DNA of 64,000 bases from Labrys sp. KNU-23 (lineage in GTDB: Bacteria; Pseudomonadota; Alphaproteobacteria; Rhizobiales; Labraceae), in NCBI RefSeq assembly GCF_008330945.1, contig NZ_CP043489.1, positions 1 to 64,000 on the forward strand. The letters run 5' to 3'. Below the pieces are notes generated by a model. The model made no database searches. It was not told the DNA's origin and saw only the letters and a list, made by a program, of their open reading frames with translations. Positions 26,453 to 35,362 of the stretch are shown one piece after another (within the stretch, counting starts at the first letter, position 1; every line of letters begins with the position of its first letter). Made by a program: the position numbers and the translations under genes.

Positions 26453-26535
26453 TTTGTCATTGCCAGGCTTGACCCCGCAGTCCAGGCTCCCCTTCCGAGA
26501 CACAGGACGACCGGGTCAAGCCCGGGCATGACAAA
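26453..26535. repeat. REP-like palindromic element
   Basis: TTTGTCATTGCCAGGCTTGA near the left end is an imperfect inverted copy of the right end, which reads GGGTCAAGCCCGGGCATGAC. The gtcattgc-ggctTGACCC ... GGTCaagcccgggcatgac form matches the well-known alphaproteobacterial REP-type repeat that forms a long hairpin between convergent genes. Confidence 0.7.
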
Positions 26536-26538
26536 AGC

Positions 26539-26557
26539 CGGCGTTTCACGCCGTTCT
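26539..26557. terminator. Short terminator-like hairpin between convergent genes
   Basis: CGGCG-TTTCA-CGCCG followed by TTCTT lies just after the REP-like element and six bases before the stop of the convergent AMP-binding gene. The stem is only five pairs. Confidence 0.4.
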
Positions 26558-26562
26558 TGAAG

Positions 26563-27948
26563 TCAGGCCGCTCCCGCGAGCGGGTGGCTGAGTTTTGCCG
26601 GGTCGACGCTCTGCCCGCGATCATGGAGTTGAGCCGCCTCGTCTGCGCTCATGGGCTTGGCATAGCGCGCGCCCATGATGTGCAGCAGACCGGCATCCTG
26701 CTCTGCGTATCCGGAAGCGGGGTAGGAGGTTGATACCCAGCCCTCCGCGCCGAGAGGGTAGGAAGCCTCCCGCTCGCTGACGTCGAAACCGACACCCGGC
26801 ACCTGCTGACCACGCAGGGCCAGATAACCGCTCTCCTCGATACCAGCCTCGACCAGCGGCAAGATCGCGTCCTCCTGGCTTGCAACCGTTACCTCGAGGC
26901 CAAACCCGCCATTGTCGAGCGCGCGCATCGGCACGATGCCGATCTCGCCGAGCACGGCAAAATGGGGAGCGGGGCAGGGGGCATTGGCGGGAACGACGGC
27001 GGCATGCGGCGCCCGCGCAAGGCCGGCGACCTTCTCAAGCTTGCGGCTGTCGAACAGACCGTCGGTGAGGCCGGCGCGCAAGACTGCGTCGGGCAACAAA
27101 GCATGGGTCACGCCGTGCATGGTCATCTGGACGGCAAAGACCGTCGCATCGAAAGCCTGGTGCAGAATGAGCTGGCAGCCCGTGCTGAGCCACGACACCA
27201 GGCCACCAGCGAGTCCGGCGAGCCCCGACGGAGCCATCGGGCAAAGCAGGCGCGAGGTTCGCGACAGGCCAAGCTCCGCCACCAGTACCGAGGAAGCCGC
27301 ATGCCATTCGCGATGCGTGCGGGCGACGGCAAAATCTCCGTCAAGGCCCCGGTCGATCGTCATGATCGCCAGGCTGTCCTCCGGGCGCTCGCGCCGCGAC
27401 AGACGGGTGATCACGCCGGTCCGAGGATAACCGATGCAATCCTCGAAGGAGACTGTTCCCCCCGGCAGATCCGCCCCGAAGGCCCCGATGAAACGAATGT
27501 CGGCAATGGATTCGTCGACGAGGTGCCGCAATGGCCGCAAGGACTGGACATCGCCCATGCGCCGCGCCGCGAGGATAGCCTTGGCATTCAGCCTCTCGGC
27601 GACACCGACGATCTCGGCCGGCGAGAAATCGATGGGAACGATCACTGCCACGAGGCCCGCCCGGATGCAGCCGAGCAATGCGATCAACGTATCCGTCACG
27701 TTGAGTCCCTGCACGCAAACCAGCGCCTCGCTCGGCAGCCCCATCTCGAAAAAGCGGCCGGCAACTGCAGAGACGGCGGCATCGACCTGGTTCCAGGTCA
27801 GCCGGCGCGGCGCGCCATCGGCCCAGAGAGGGCGGTCCGGCGCATCGACCAGGGCCAGCATATCGCCGCCACGCTGAGCGCTGAGGCGCAGCATCTGGTC
27901 AAGAGTAGGGGGCGCGGGGGCAATCCTGGGCGTGATGTCTGACGTCAT
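26563..27948 (-). CDS. Degenerate AMP-binding (acyl-CoA synthetase-like) protein
   Basis: A 461-residue relative of the ANL adenylating enzymes. The N-terminal half keeps the LTWNQVDAAVSAVAGRFFEMG, GLNVTDTLIALLGCIRAGLVAVIVP and CPMAPSGLAGLAGGLVSWL segments of the family. The phosphate-binding loop (normally S/T-S/G-G-T-T-G-x-P-K) is replaced by an unrelated IMTIDRGLDGDF, and the late TGD motif reads GWVSTSYPASGY. The C-terminal swivel domain is absent. It is therefore probably inactive in adenylation, or has another role. It is divergent from the ampG-like gene. Confidence 0.75.
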   Translation of the reverse strand: MTSDITPRIAPAPPTLDQMLRLSAQRGGDMLALVDAPDRPLWADGAPRRLTWNQVDAAVSAVAGRFFEMGLPSEALVCVQGLNVTDTLIALLGCIRAGLVAVIVPIDFSPAEIVGVAERLNAKAILAARRMGDVQSLRPLRHLVDESIADIRFIGAFGADLPGGTVSFEDCIGYPRTGVITRLSRRERPEDSLAIMTIDRGLDGDFAVARTHREWHAASSVLVAELGLSRTSRLLCPMAPSGLAGLAGGLVSWLSTGCQLILHQAFDATVFAVQMTMHGVTHALLPDAVLRAGLTDGLFDSRKLEKVAGLARAPHAAVVPANAPCPAPHFAVLGEIGIVPMRALDNGGFGLEVTVASQEDAILPLVEAGIEESGYLALRGQQVPGVGFDVSEREASYPLGAEGWVSTSYPASGYAEQDAGLLHIMGARYAKPMSADEAAQLHDRGQSVDPAKLSHPLAGAA

Positions 27949-28165
27949 GGGGCCTCAGGGGTATTCACGGGGCACGAATCAGATCCAGGCGAGTCTAACC
28001 CTGGATGAGGTCAAAGCCATAGCCGGTTTGTCGGCCGGGGTCGTCCCACCCGCGAGCACCATCCACACCTTGAGCAGGCGCTCATTCCGGATACCCGCGC
28101 AATCGGGGCGATATAGACCATCAAAGCATTTGGTCTGTCCGGCCGGGCGATCCATAATCGCCAGC

Positions 28166-29557
28166 ATGATTCCCGGTCAAAAATTTCTCACGCTCCTGCG
28201 CGACATCGCCGCCGACAAGCGCCTCGCTTTCATGCTGTTGCTCGGCTTCAGCTCAGGCTTGCCCTTCCTGCTGGTGTTCTCGACACAATCGGCCAGGCTG
28301 CGTGAGGTCGGGATCTCACGCACCGATATCGGCCTGATGTTTTACGCCACGCTGTTCTACAGCATCAAATTCCTCTGGGCTCCTTTATTGGAGCGTTTCG
28401 ACCCACCGGTGCTGGGGCGAATCCTGGGGCGGTGGCGCGGCTGGCTTCTGATCACCCAAATGGGCGTCATAGTCGGACTGTTCGGCCTTGCCACCAGCAA
28501 TCCAGCAAGCTCGCTGGGCTTGACCATACTTTGGACCACCGTCACCGCCTTCTTCGCCGCCAGCCAGGACGTGGTAATCGACGGTTGGCGCATCAATGTC
28601 ATTCCACGCGATCGCCAGGGCATCATGCTGGCGGTCTCCCAGCTGGGCTACCGCATCGGCATCCTGTGCGCGGGAGCCGGTGCGCTCTATCTGGCTGAAT
28701 ATCTCAATTGGGCTGCTGCCTATGTCGCGATGGCGGCATTGATGGTGATTGGCATGGTCGCAGCCCTGTTCGCCCCCGACCCGCCAGGGGGCGCCGAGAA
28801 AGCAGCCGCGGAAAAGCTTGTCGAGGTGTTCGACGATGCCAAGCCGACTGAGAAGCGGAGCCCCTCCCGCATACCTGATTGGCTGATTGCCTATAAGGAA
28901 GCACTGAGCGACCTGTTTCTGCGCCGAGGCTGGATCCTCGTGCCGATCATGCTGCTCATTGCGCTTTATCGCTTGCCTGACTTTCTGGCCGGCGTCATGT
29001 CCAACCCGCTCTATATCGATCTCGGTTTTTCCAAGGCCGAAATTGCAAATATTTCGAAGATATATGGCTTTGCCATCGGCCTGACAGCTCCCTTTGTCGG
29101 CGGTTTCTGCATCTGGCGTTTTGGCTTGATGCCGTCGTTGTTCTTCGGAGGCATCGCGGCGGCAACCTCTCATTTAAGCATGGCTCTGCTGGCGGCGAAG
29201 GGCGCGGATTCAAGCTATCTGGCCCTGGCGGTAAGCGTCGAGAGTTTTGCGGGTGGTTTCGCCGGAACGGCGCTGATGGCCTATATGTCCTCACTGACCT
29301 CGTCAGCCTACGCGGCCAGCCAATATGCGCTTCTGAGCTCGCTTTACGCCCTACCTGGCAAGCTAATGGCAGGAATGTCGGGAAAAATGGTCGATCTGTT
29401 CGGCTATCCCGTCTTCTTCTCGGCAACCTCGACCATTGGTTTGCCGGTCGCAATCTTGTGCTTGATCGTCTGGCGTTCAGCCGACAAGAAAGATCCAGCC
29501 CGGTCGAGCGAAGCAGGGGAAGAGCCTTCTCTGGCGAATGAGAGCGGGCGGCGTTGA
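28166..29557 (+). CDS. AmpG-like MFS transporter (muropeptide permease family)
   Basis: A 463-residue major facilitator protein with about 12 hydrophobic helices. Family features are GFSSGLPFLLVFSTQSARLREVG, the KFLWAPLLERFDPPV loop, and DVVIDGWRINVIPRDRQG in the middle. AmpG proteins import anhydro-muropeptides from the periplasm for cell-wall recycling and link to beta-lactamase induction. The start at 28166 (MIPGQKFLTLLR) was chosen; the frame opens at 27932 but the added sequence is not family-like. Confidence 0.85.
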   Translation: MIPGQKFLTLLRDIAADKRLAFMLLLGFSSGLPFLLVFSTQSARLREVGISRTDIGLMFYATLFYSIKFLWAPLLERFDPPVLGRILGRWRGWLLITQMGVIVGLFGLATSNPASSLGLTILWTTVTAFFAASQDVVIDGWRINVIPRDRQGIMLAVSQLGYRIGILCAGAGALYLAEYLNWAAAYVAMAALMVIGMVAALFAPDPPGGAEKAAAEKLVEVFDDAKPTEKRSPSRIPDWLIAYKEALSDLFLRRGWILVPIMLLIALYRLPDFLAGVMSNPLYIDLGFSKAEIANISKIYGFAIGLTAPFVGGFCIWRFGLMPSLFFGGIAAATSHLSMALLAAKGADSSYLALAVSVESFAGGFAGTALMAYMSSLTSSAYAASQYALLSSLYALPGKLMAGMSGKMVDLFGYPVFFSATSTIGLPVAILCLIVWRSADKKDPARSSEAGEEPSLANESGRR

Positions 29558-29876
29558 TAGGCATCTGGTTGCCAAGCCGAATCGCCGCCCTGGAGATGGC
29601 CGACCACCTGTTCATCGCGTTTTTCACGACCGAAGCGCTACAAGCAACCGGCATGGTCACGTTTTCTTCAATTTGTCATGCACAAGCTGCGACACCGTCG
29701 CCATAGGTCGTTTTCGAGGCTGGAAACCAGTGCCCGCTTCGTTTATGGACCTTTCCTGAAATCGTCATCTCGGCGCCTTCGCTGGCGATGAGGGACATTC
29801 AGCCCCATTGGTGCGTTGCCGACCCCGCGCTAGCCCGGCGCGTTGCGGCGGCGGACTTAGGACCCAAGGATTTTGC
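29558..29876. other. 319-base intergenic region before the IalB pair
   Basis: No gene supported. It includes an imperfect hairpin near 29766-29793 (tcatctcggcgcc-ttcg-ctggcgatga) and the ribosome site AAGGA of the first IalB gene. The rest shows nothing recognisable. Confidence 0.5.
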
Positions 29877-30617
29877 ATGATGTCGTTCCGCCTCCTTGCG
29901 ACTGCAGCTCTTGCGGCGCTCAGCCTCGCGGTGACACCCGCATTGGCACAGGACACGCCTGCCAAGCCGGCCGCACCCGCCACGAAGCCGAAGGCACCTG
30001 CAGCCAAACCGGCGCAGAAGCCCGCCGCAGCCGCCCCTGCGGCAGCAGCGGCCGCCGCTGAGCCTGTCCCCGGCCTTGAAGGCGCAACCACTCCCGCCAT
30101 CTCCAGCTCCCAGCCCGACTGGGTGAAGCTGTGCCAGACCGATCAGGCCAAGAAGGAGATCTGCCTGACCCGTCGTGACCTGCGGTCCGATACGGGGCAG
30201 ACGATGATGACCGCCATCCTCATGCAGAACGTCACCGACAAGAAGCAGCTCCTGCGCCTTGTCCTGCCCGTCGGCGCCCTGATCCAGCCCGGCGTCGGCC
30301 TTTATCTCGACAATACCGCCTTCAGCAGCGGCAAATATGCCGTCTGCTCTCCGGAAGGCTGCCTGGTCGAACTGCCCATCGACGAGGCCCAGCTCAAGGC
30401 TCTTCGCGGCTCCAAGACCCTGGCGATCGCCTTCAAGACGCCCGCCCAAGGTGTGCAACTGCCGTTGGGCACCGAAGGCTTTGCCAAGGCACTCGACAAC
30501 AAGCCGCTCGATCCCCAGTCGATCGTCGACGAGCAGAAGAAGCTGCAGCAGCAATTGCAGGATGCCGCCGAGAAGGCGCGCCAGCAGCTCAATGCCAATC
30601 CGGCGCCTGCTCAATAA
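29877..30617 (+). CDS. Invasion-associated locus B (IalB) family protein, copy 1
   Basis: A 246-residue exported protein of the IalB family. It has a Sec signal (MMSFRLLATAALAALSLAVTPALA), a Pro/Ala/Lys-rich linker, then the IalB core with cysteine pairs (WVKLCQTDQAKKEICLTRRDL and YAVCSPEGCLVEL). The C-terminus is Gln/Ala rich (QQQLQDAAEKARQQLNANPAP). The family is named after Bartonella IalB, but most rhizobial members have unknown roles. AAGGA six bases upstream supports ATG 29877. A paralogue follows 27 bases downstream. Confidence 0.88.
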   Translation: MMSFRLLATAALAALSLAVTPALAQDTPAKPAAPATKPKAPAAKPAQKPAAAAPAAAAAAAEPVPGLEGATTPAISSSQPDWVKLCQTDQAKKEICLTRRDLRSDTGQTMMTAILMQNVTDKKQLLRLVLPVGALIQPGVGLYLDNTAFSSGKYAVCSPEGCLVELPIDEAQLKALRGSKTLAIAFKTPAQGVQLPLGTEGFAKALDNKPLDPQSIVDEQKKLQQQLQDAAEKARQQLNANPAPAQ

Positions 30618-30644
30618 GACCGCCCAGGAACAGGAATCCAGATT

Positions 30645-31316
30645 ATGCGAAACTCTCTGATCGCTGGCGCTGCGGCAGCCTTGATCCTGTCGGCCGGTAC
30701 CGCGCTGGCCCAGCAACAGCCCCAGCCCGCTGGCCAGCAGCCCGAATTGCCCAAATTCGACCAGCCCGAATGGACCAAGATCTGCGCCAAGACCCCTGAT
30801 GGCAAGGACACCTGCCAGACTGTGCGTGATCTTCTGGCACCGACTGCGGCCTGGATGATGACCGCGCAGGTCGGCCAGGAAAAGGGCGGCAAGCCCAAGC
30901 TTACCGTGATCATTCCGGCGGGCGTTGTCCTTCCGCTGGGTGCCCGCGTCCTCGTCGATGACCAGACCCTCGACACTGCGAAATATCGCATCTGCACGGG
31001 ACCGAGCTGCATCGCCGACATGCCCTTGAGCGACACGAATGTCGCCAGCCTCAAGAAGGGCAAGAAGCTCAAAGTGCAGGCGATCACCTTCCAGGGCCAG
31101 CCTATCGTCCTGGATATCGGCCTGGATGGCCTCGGCAAGGCTCTCGATGGCCAGGGCATCGACCAGACTGGTTATGCAGCCAAGCAGAAGGCCTATGGCG
31201 AGAAGTTGCAGGCCATATTCCAGCCCCTGATCGATGCCCAGCGCAAGCAGCAACAGCAGCAGGGTGGCGCCGCACCGGCAGCACCGCCGGCCCAGCCGGC
31301 GGCGCCCGCGCAATAA
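30645..31316 (+). CDS. Invasion-associated locus B (IalB) family protein, copy 2
   Basis: A 223-residue IalB paralogue with a Sec signal (MRNSLIAGAAAALILSAGTALAQ), a Gln/Pro-rich linker, the core WTKICAKTPDGKDTCQTVRDL and YRICTGPSCIADMPL with conserved cysteines, and a Gln-then-Ala/Pro tail. It shares order and motifs with copy 1, so the two arose by tandem duplication. They are probably co-transcribed and end at a strong terminator. Confidence 0.88.
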   Translation: MRNSLIAGAAAALILSAGTALAQQQPQPAGQQPELPKFDQPEWTKICAKTPDGKDTCQTVRDLLAPTAAWMMTAQVGQEKGGKPKLTVIIPAGVVLPLGARVLVDDQTLDTAKYRICTGPSCIADMPLSDTNVASLKKGKKLKVQAITFQGQPIVLDIGLDGLGKALDGQGIDQTGYAAKQKAYGEKLQAIFQPLIDAQRKQQQQQGGAAPAAPPAQPAAPAQ

Positions 31317-31322
31317 GATGAC

Positions 31323-31350
31323 AAAAGGCCGACCTTCGGGTCGGCCTTTT
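31323..31350. terminator. Strong bidirectional terminator
   Basis: AAAAGGCCGACC-TTCG-GGTCGGCCTTTT: a perfect 12-bp stem with the stable TTCG loop. Its A-run and T-run let it serve both the IalB operon on the plus strand and hspQ on the minus strand. Confidence 0.9.
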
Positions 31351-31413
31351 CATATCGCAAACGGCCAGCTCATACGAGATTGCAAGGCAAAGCTCCCGAA
31401 GCCGAAGCGCCTG

Positions 31414-31746
31414 TCAGTGGCGCGTTCCTGGCTTCAGCCGGTAGCCGCCCTCGTCGTCACGGTCGAAGAGCTCATCGATCTGCGTGTTCCGAACCGGCCT
31501 GCCGCTGTCGTCGATCACCAGGTTCTGCTCGGAGACATAGGCGACGTATTCCGTCTCCTCATTCTCCGCGAACAGATGATAAAAGGGCTGGTCCTTGGAA
31601 GGGCGCACATCTTCCGGAATGGACTGCCACCATTCTTCCGTATTGGAGAACTCCGGATCGACGTCGAAGATGACGCCGCGGAACGGATAGATGCGGTGGC
31701 GTACCACTTGACCAATGAAGAACTTTGCTTCCCGCGCTTTATTCAT
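31414..31746 (-). CDS. hspQ: Heat shock protein HspQ
   Basis: Small YccV/HspQ-family protein that binds hemimethylated DNA in vitro and enhances Lon proteolysis in enterobacteria. The 110 residues include AKFFIGQVVRHRIYPFRGVIFDVDP, YHLFAENEETEYVAYVSEQNL and the HxxN-type NTQIDELF end that match the family. The expected role is in stress proteolysis. Confidence 0.92.
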   Translation of the reverse strand: MNKAREAKFFIGQVVRHRIYPFRGVIFDVDPEFSNTEEWWQSIPEDVRPSKDQPFYHLFAENEETEYVAYVSEQNLVIDDSGRPVRNTQIDELFDRDDEGGYRLKPGTRH

Positions 31747-31931
31747 ACGCTATTCAATCGTTATTTGCGCTCGGCAAACTTGCAATAGTGGTGCCCGCAA
31801 GCCGGGCGATACCGAAACCCGCCACAACCGAACGGGCCTGCTATCCCGTTACCAGGATAGCAGTATTATCGTCAAAGTCGTCCAATATTTCATTAATTTC
31901 ACGCGCGAAGCGGCGGACAATGCAGTCGCCG

Positions 31932-32846
31932 TCATCCCCAGCGCCGGTGCGCCCACATCCATTGTTCGGGGTGCTCGCGGATCCACTGCTCGAACAGGAC
32001 ATGAATTCTGCGCGTCGCTTCGGCAATGTCGGCATCGCGGTCGGCGGTACGTGGCACATCGATAACCTCGGCCTCGATATAGAAATGCACGCCACCCGTA
32101 CGCACGCAACGCGCGGCAAGCAGTTCGGCATCGTTACTGCGTGCCAGCAGGGCAGGGAAAAGCGTGGTCGGGGCAGGGCGGCCGAAGAACGGGATCGTGA
32201 TGCCCCGGCGATCGCGCAGATCCGCCAGCAAGGCGACTGCGCCGCCGTCTCGTACGATGCGCATCAATTTGCGCGCAACATCGTTGCCCTTGGGGAACAA
32301 GCCGCGAGAATAACGATCCCGGCGGGCCAGCATGATATAGTCGTCGACCTTGGGGTTCTTCATACGCTGATAGACGCCGGCTGCCTTGATGCCGCGAAGC
32401 AGGGTCGGATAGATCACCAGCTCCCAATTGCCGGTGTGCAACGAGACGAAGACGCAGCCCTTGCCGGAGGTTTTCAGCGAGTCGAGCTGGAGGCCGGCAC
32501 GGTCGTCGATGCGGCCGGCTCGGACGATACGTTCGCTGATCAGCGCTTCGGCGAAAGTCCGGCCGAGCTGCATCCACATGGCCCGCGCGATGACCTCGAT
32601 CTCCGCCCGCGATTTTTCGGGATAGGCCGCCGCAAGTTGGCGCAGGGCTCGCTCATGTCGGCGAAGATGCGGCGCGACGAGGCGCCAGACCGCCCCCATC
32701 AACCAGGATCCGAAGTCGATGGGCAAGATATGCAACAGGCCGGCAAGGCCGCGCAAAGCACTGTATTCGAGGGCGTATTTGATCCGCCGCATGCGGCGTC
32801 GCCACCCCTTTTCGTCCGCGCCGCCCGCCACGATACCTTCCGTCAT
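31932..32846 (-). CDS. Lipid A biosynthesis acyltransferase (lauroyl-transferase family)
   Basis: Inner-membrane LpxL/LpxM/LpxXL-type acyltransferase that adds secondary fatty acyl chains to lipid A. The 304 residues have an N-terminal hydrophobic anchor, the catalytic HX4E motif LHTGNWE near residue 136, and the LADLRDRRGITIPFFGRPAP segment. It lies 51 bases downstream of the UbiH-like gene on the same strand. Which acyl chain is used cannot be told. Confidence 0.88.
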   Translation of the reverse strand: MTEGIVAGGADEKGWRRRMRRIKYALEYSALRGLAGLLHILPIDFGSWLMGAVWRLVAPHLRRHERALRQLAAAYPEKSRAEIEVIARAMWMQLGRTFAEALISERIVRAGRIDDRAGLQLDSLKTSGKGCVFVSLHTGNWELVIYPTLLRGIKAAGVYQRMKNPKVDDYIMLARRDRYSRGLFPKGNDVARKLMRIVRDGGAVALLADLRDRRGITIPFFGRPAPTTLFPALLARSNDAELLAARCVRTGGVHFYIEAEVIDVPRTADRDADIAEATRRIHVLFEQWIREHPEQWMWAHRRWG

Positions 32847-32897
32847 TCTTACGATTTGTGCGTCCCGCCGGCCATTGAAGCCAGAAGCGGGAAGAAT

Positions 32898-34073
32898 TCA
32901 ATGCTCGGCTGCGCGAGCGAGCCCCTGCCGCATCATGACCCGTCTCAAGGGACCAACCCGCTCGAGCGCATAGAGCCCGAGGCCGCGCAGGCCCTGCAGG
33001 GGAAAATGCCCTGAGAGCAGGGAGCGGTTCAACAGGTCGACGGCCGAGTGACGGGTGCCGATATCGAGTCGCCTTGCCTTGGCATAGGCGTCGAGCACGC
33101 TGGCATCACCGGGATCGCGGGCCCCTTCCAGGGACTTGGCCAGGGCAGCGATGTCGCGCAGCGTGAGGTTGAAGCCCTGCGCTCCGATCGGCGGCAGCAC
33201 ATGCGCGGCCTCGCCGATCAGAGCGACCCGCCCGGCGGCCTGCGTTACCGCCACCACCGCGCTCATCGGCCAGAAGGACCTCCGGCCGTCGACCTGGACA
33301 TGGCCGAGCAAGGCATGGCTCTGGATCTCAATGGCCCGCGACAGGGCCGCATCGTCCATCGCCCGCAACTCGTCGGCCTTTTCTGGGGAGACCACCCAGA
33401 CGAGACTGGCTCGCTGCCCCGGCAGCGGCACCAGGGTGAACGGGCCGGACTCGGTGTGGAACTCGGTGGAGATGTCGCGATGTGTCCGGCCAATCTTCAG
33501 ATTGAGGGCCAGCGCGACCTGCGGATAGTCGTGGCTCCGCGTTTCGATTTCGGCAGCCTGCCGCACGAGGGAAGCGCGCCCATCGGCAGCAATGGTCAGA
33601 TCGGCAGTCAGATCAGGTTGTCCGTCAAGCTTGAGAACAAGGCCCTTTGCATCGGATTCGGCGGCGAGCACCCGCACCGGCAGATGTTCGACACCAGCCT
33701 CGTGCAGGTGCGCCTGGAGTATCCGGCTCAAGGCACCATTGGGAATGTTCCAGCCAAAGGCTGCCAATCCGATCTCCTTGGCCTGGAAGGCGATGGGACG
33801 GGCGCGCAGAAGGCGCCGGGTCGCGTCGACGATCGACATCACTCGCAGCGGCGCCGCCTCGGGATGGTCCGCTATCCGAATACCGGCCTTGGCCAAGGCC
33901 TGGATGCTGCCATCGAGCAGGGCCGTGGTGCGGGTGTCGCCGGCATTGCCGGGTGGGCCGACCAGGGTGACCTTGAGGCCTTTTGCAGCAAGGACCGCGG
34001 CGCAGGCCAGGCCTGCGAGCCCAGCTCCCACGATGACGATCGGACGATGATTTGATTCACGATTGGCTGGCAT
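32898..34073 (-). CDS. UbiH/UbiF-family FAD-dependent monooxygenase
   Basis: Ring hydroxylase family of ubiquinone biosynthesis. The 391-residue protein has the N-terminal FAD motif IVIVGAGLAGLACAAVLA, the DG motif DLTIAADGRASLVR, and the second FAD motif VALIGEAAHVLPPIGAQGFNL. The last has GEAAH where many relatives have GDAAH. The start ATG at 34073 was preferred to TTG 34082. It is probably co-transcribed with the lipid A acyltransferase, and its precise hydroxylation position is unknown. Confidence 0.86.
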   Translation of the reverse strand: MPANRESNHRPIVIVGAGLAGLACAAVLAAKGLKVTLVGPPGNAGDTRTTALLDGSIQALAKAGIRIADHPEAAPLRVMSIVDATRRLLRARPIAFQAKEIGLAAFGWNIPNGALSRILQAHLHEAGVEHLPVRVLAAESDAKGLVLKLDGQPDLTADLTIAADGRASLVRQAAEIETRSHDYPQVALALNLKIGRTHRDISTEFHTESGPFTLVPLPGQRASLVWVVSPEKADELRAMDDAALSRAIEIQSHALLGHVQVDGRRSFWPMSAVVAVTQAAGRVALIGEAAHVLPPIGAQGFNLTLRDIAALAKSLEGARDPGDASVLDAYAKARRLDIGTRHSAVDLLNRSLLSGHFPLQGLRGLGLYALERVGPLRRVMMRQGLARAAEH

Positions 34074-34195
34074 GATGATCAACGGAATTAGCGCCCCTTG
34101 AAGCGGACGTCACCTGTTTTCCGGATGCCGAGTGCCAAGCGCAATTGCATCGGATCGCGTGAATTTGGTAATATCGGGCAGAACGGACATCGGCG

Positions 34196-35362
34196 ATGAA
34201 AAGGTTTGTCATCGGGCTCTTTCTAGCGGCCGTCACGCTGGTACCCTCGCTGCATGCGGAACCGTTCACCACCGCCGCGCCCATCGCCCTGGTGATCGAA
34301 ACCGGTTCGGGCACGGTTCTGCTCGACAAGAATGCCGACAAGTCAATCGAGCCTGCCGCCATGGCCAAGATCATGACCGTCGCTGTCGTCGCCGAGGCTC
34401 TGCGCAAAGGCCAGGCTTCCCGGGAGACCGAATACCCGATCACGGAGGACATCTGGCGCAAGGGCGGCGCCCCCTCGGGCAGCGCCACCATGTTCGCTGC
34501 GGTAAGGAGCCGGGTACGGGTCGAGGATCTCTTGCGCGGGGTGATGGTGCAGGCCGCCAACGATGCCTGTCTGGCGCTGTCGGAGGGGCTCACGGGCCAG
34601 CTCGAGGGGCTTGTGCCACGCATGAATACCCTGGCCGCCGAAATCGGATTGCAGCACACGCAATTCCGCAATGTCACCGGATTCGCCGATCCGGCCCAAT
34701 TGACGACGGCACGCGATCTGGCCCGGCTGCTCGGCTGGTTCCGCCGCAACGAGCCCGACATCTATGCCATCTATCAGGAACGGGATTTTACCTGGAACAA
34801 GATCCGGCAGACCAACCGCAATCCCCTGCTCAACCAGGGATTGGGGGTCGATGGCGGCGTCACCGGCGCCTCCGACACGGCAGGCTATGGCGTGGTCGTT
34901 TCGGCGCTTCACGGTGACCAGCACTTCATCATGGTGCTGCATGGCCTCAAATCGAATGCCGAACGGGCGAGCGAAGCCCGGCGCGTGCTCGAATGGGCCG
35001 AGAATTCATTCCGGCCGCGCCTGGTCTTTACCAAGGGCGAAATCGTGGGAGAGGCTTCCGTCTATGGGGGGACGATCGGTGCCGTACCGGTTGCCACCGA
35101 TCGCGATATTTCCATGCTGGTGGACAATAGCGGCACGGAAAAGCTCAGCGCCAGATTGCTCTATGACGGTCCGCTCGAGGCACCGGTGCAGAAAAATACC
35201 GCCGTCGGCCGTCTCCAGATCCTGCGCGAGGAACAGGTTTCGCTCGAAATTCCCCTGTATGCAGCCGCCGATGTGCCAGTCGGCAGTCTTCCCCAACGCG
35301 CATTCGGTGCTATCTACGAACTTGGCATCGGATTGATACAGGGTGGGCACGACAAGCGATGA
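34196..35362 (+). CDS. DacF-like D-alanyl-D-alanine carboxypeptidase homologue with a substituted active site
   Basis: A 388-residue periplasmic penicillin-binding-protein relative, with a Sec signal (MKRFVIGLFLAAVTLVPSLHAEP) and C-terminal domain like DacF/DacC. All three catalytic motifs are altered: SxxK reads AMAK (Ala55 replaces the nucleophile, Lys58 kept), SxN reads AAN (120-122), and KTG reads VTG (222-224). The surroundings IMTVAVVAEALRKG, NDACLALSEGL and GVDGG...AGYGVVVSA keep the family frame. It sits at the usual dacF position directly before tmk, with overlapping stop and start. It is probably a pseudoenzyme. Confidence 0.85.
   Translation: MKRFVIGLFLAAVTLVPSLHAEPFTTAAPIALVIETGSGTVLLDKNADKSIEPAAMAKIMTVAVVAEALRKGQASRETEYPITEDIWRKGGAPSGSATMFAAVRSRVRVEDLLRGVMVQAANDACLALSEGLTGQLEGLVPRMNTLAAEIGLQHTQFRNVTGFADPAQLTTARDLARLLGWFRRNEPDIYAIYQERDFTWNKIRQTNRNPLLNQGLGVDGGVTGASDTAGYGVVVSALHGDQHFIMVLHGLKSNAERASEARRVLEWAENSFRPRLVFTKGEIVGEASVYGGTIGAVPVATDRDISMLVDNSGTEKLSARLLYDGPLEAPVQKNTAVGRLQILREEQVSLEIPLYAAADVPVGSLPQRAFGAIYELGIGLIQGGHDKR

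Noticed and set aside
26453..26535. REP-like palindrome considered as an insertion sequence end
   Set aside because: Both arms fit a stand-alone REP-type hairpin and no transposase or target duplication is present.
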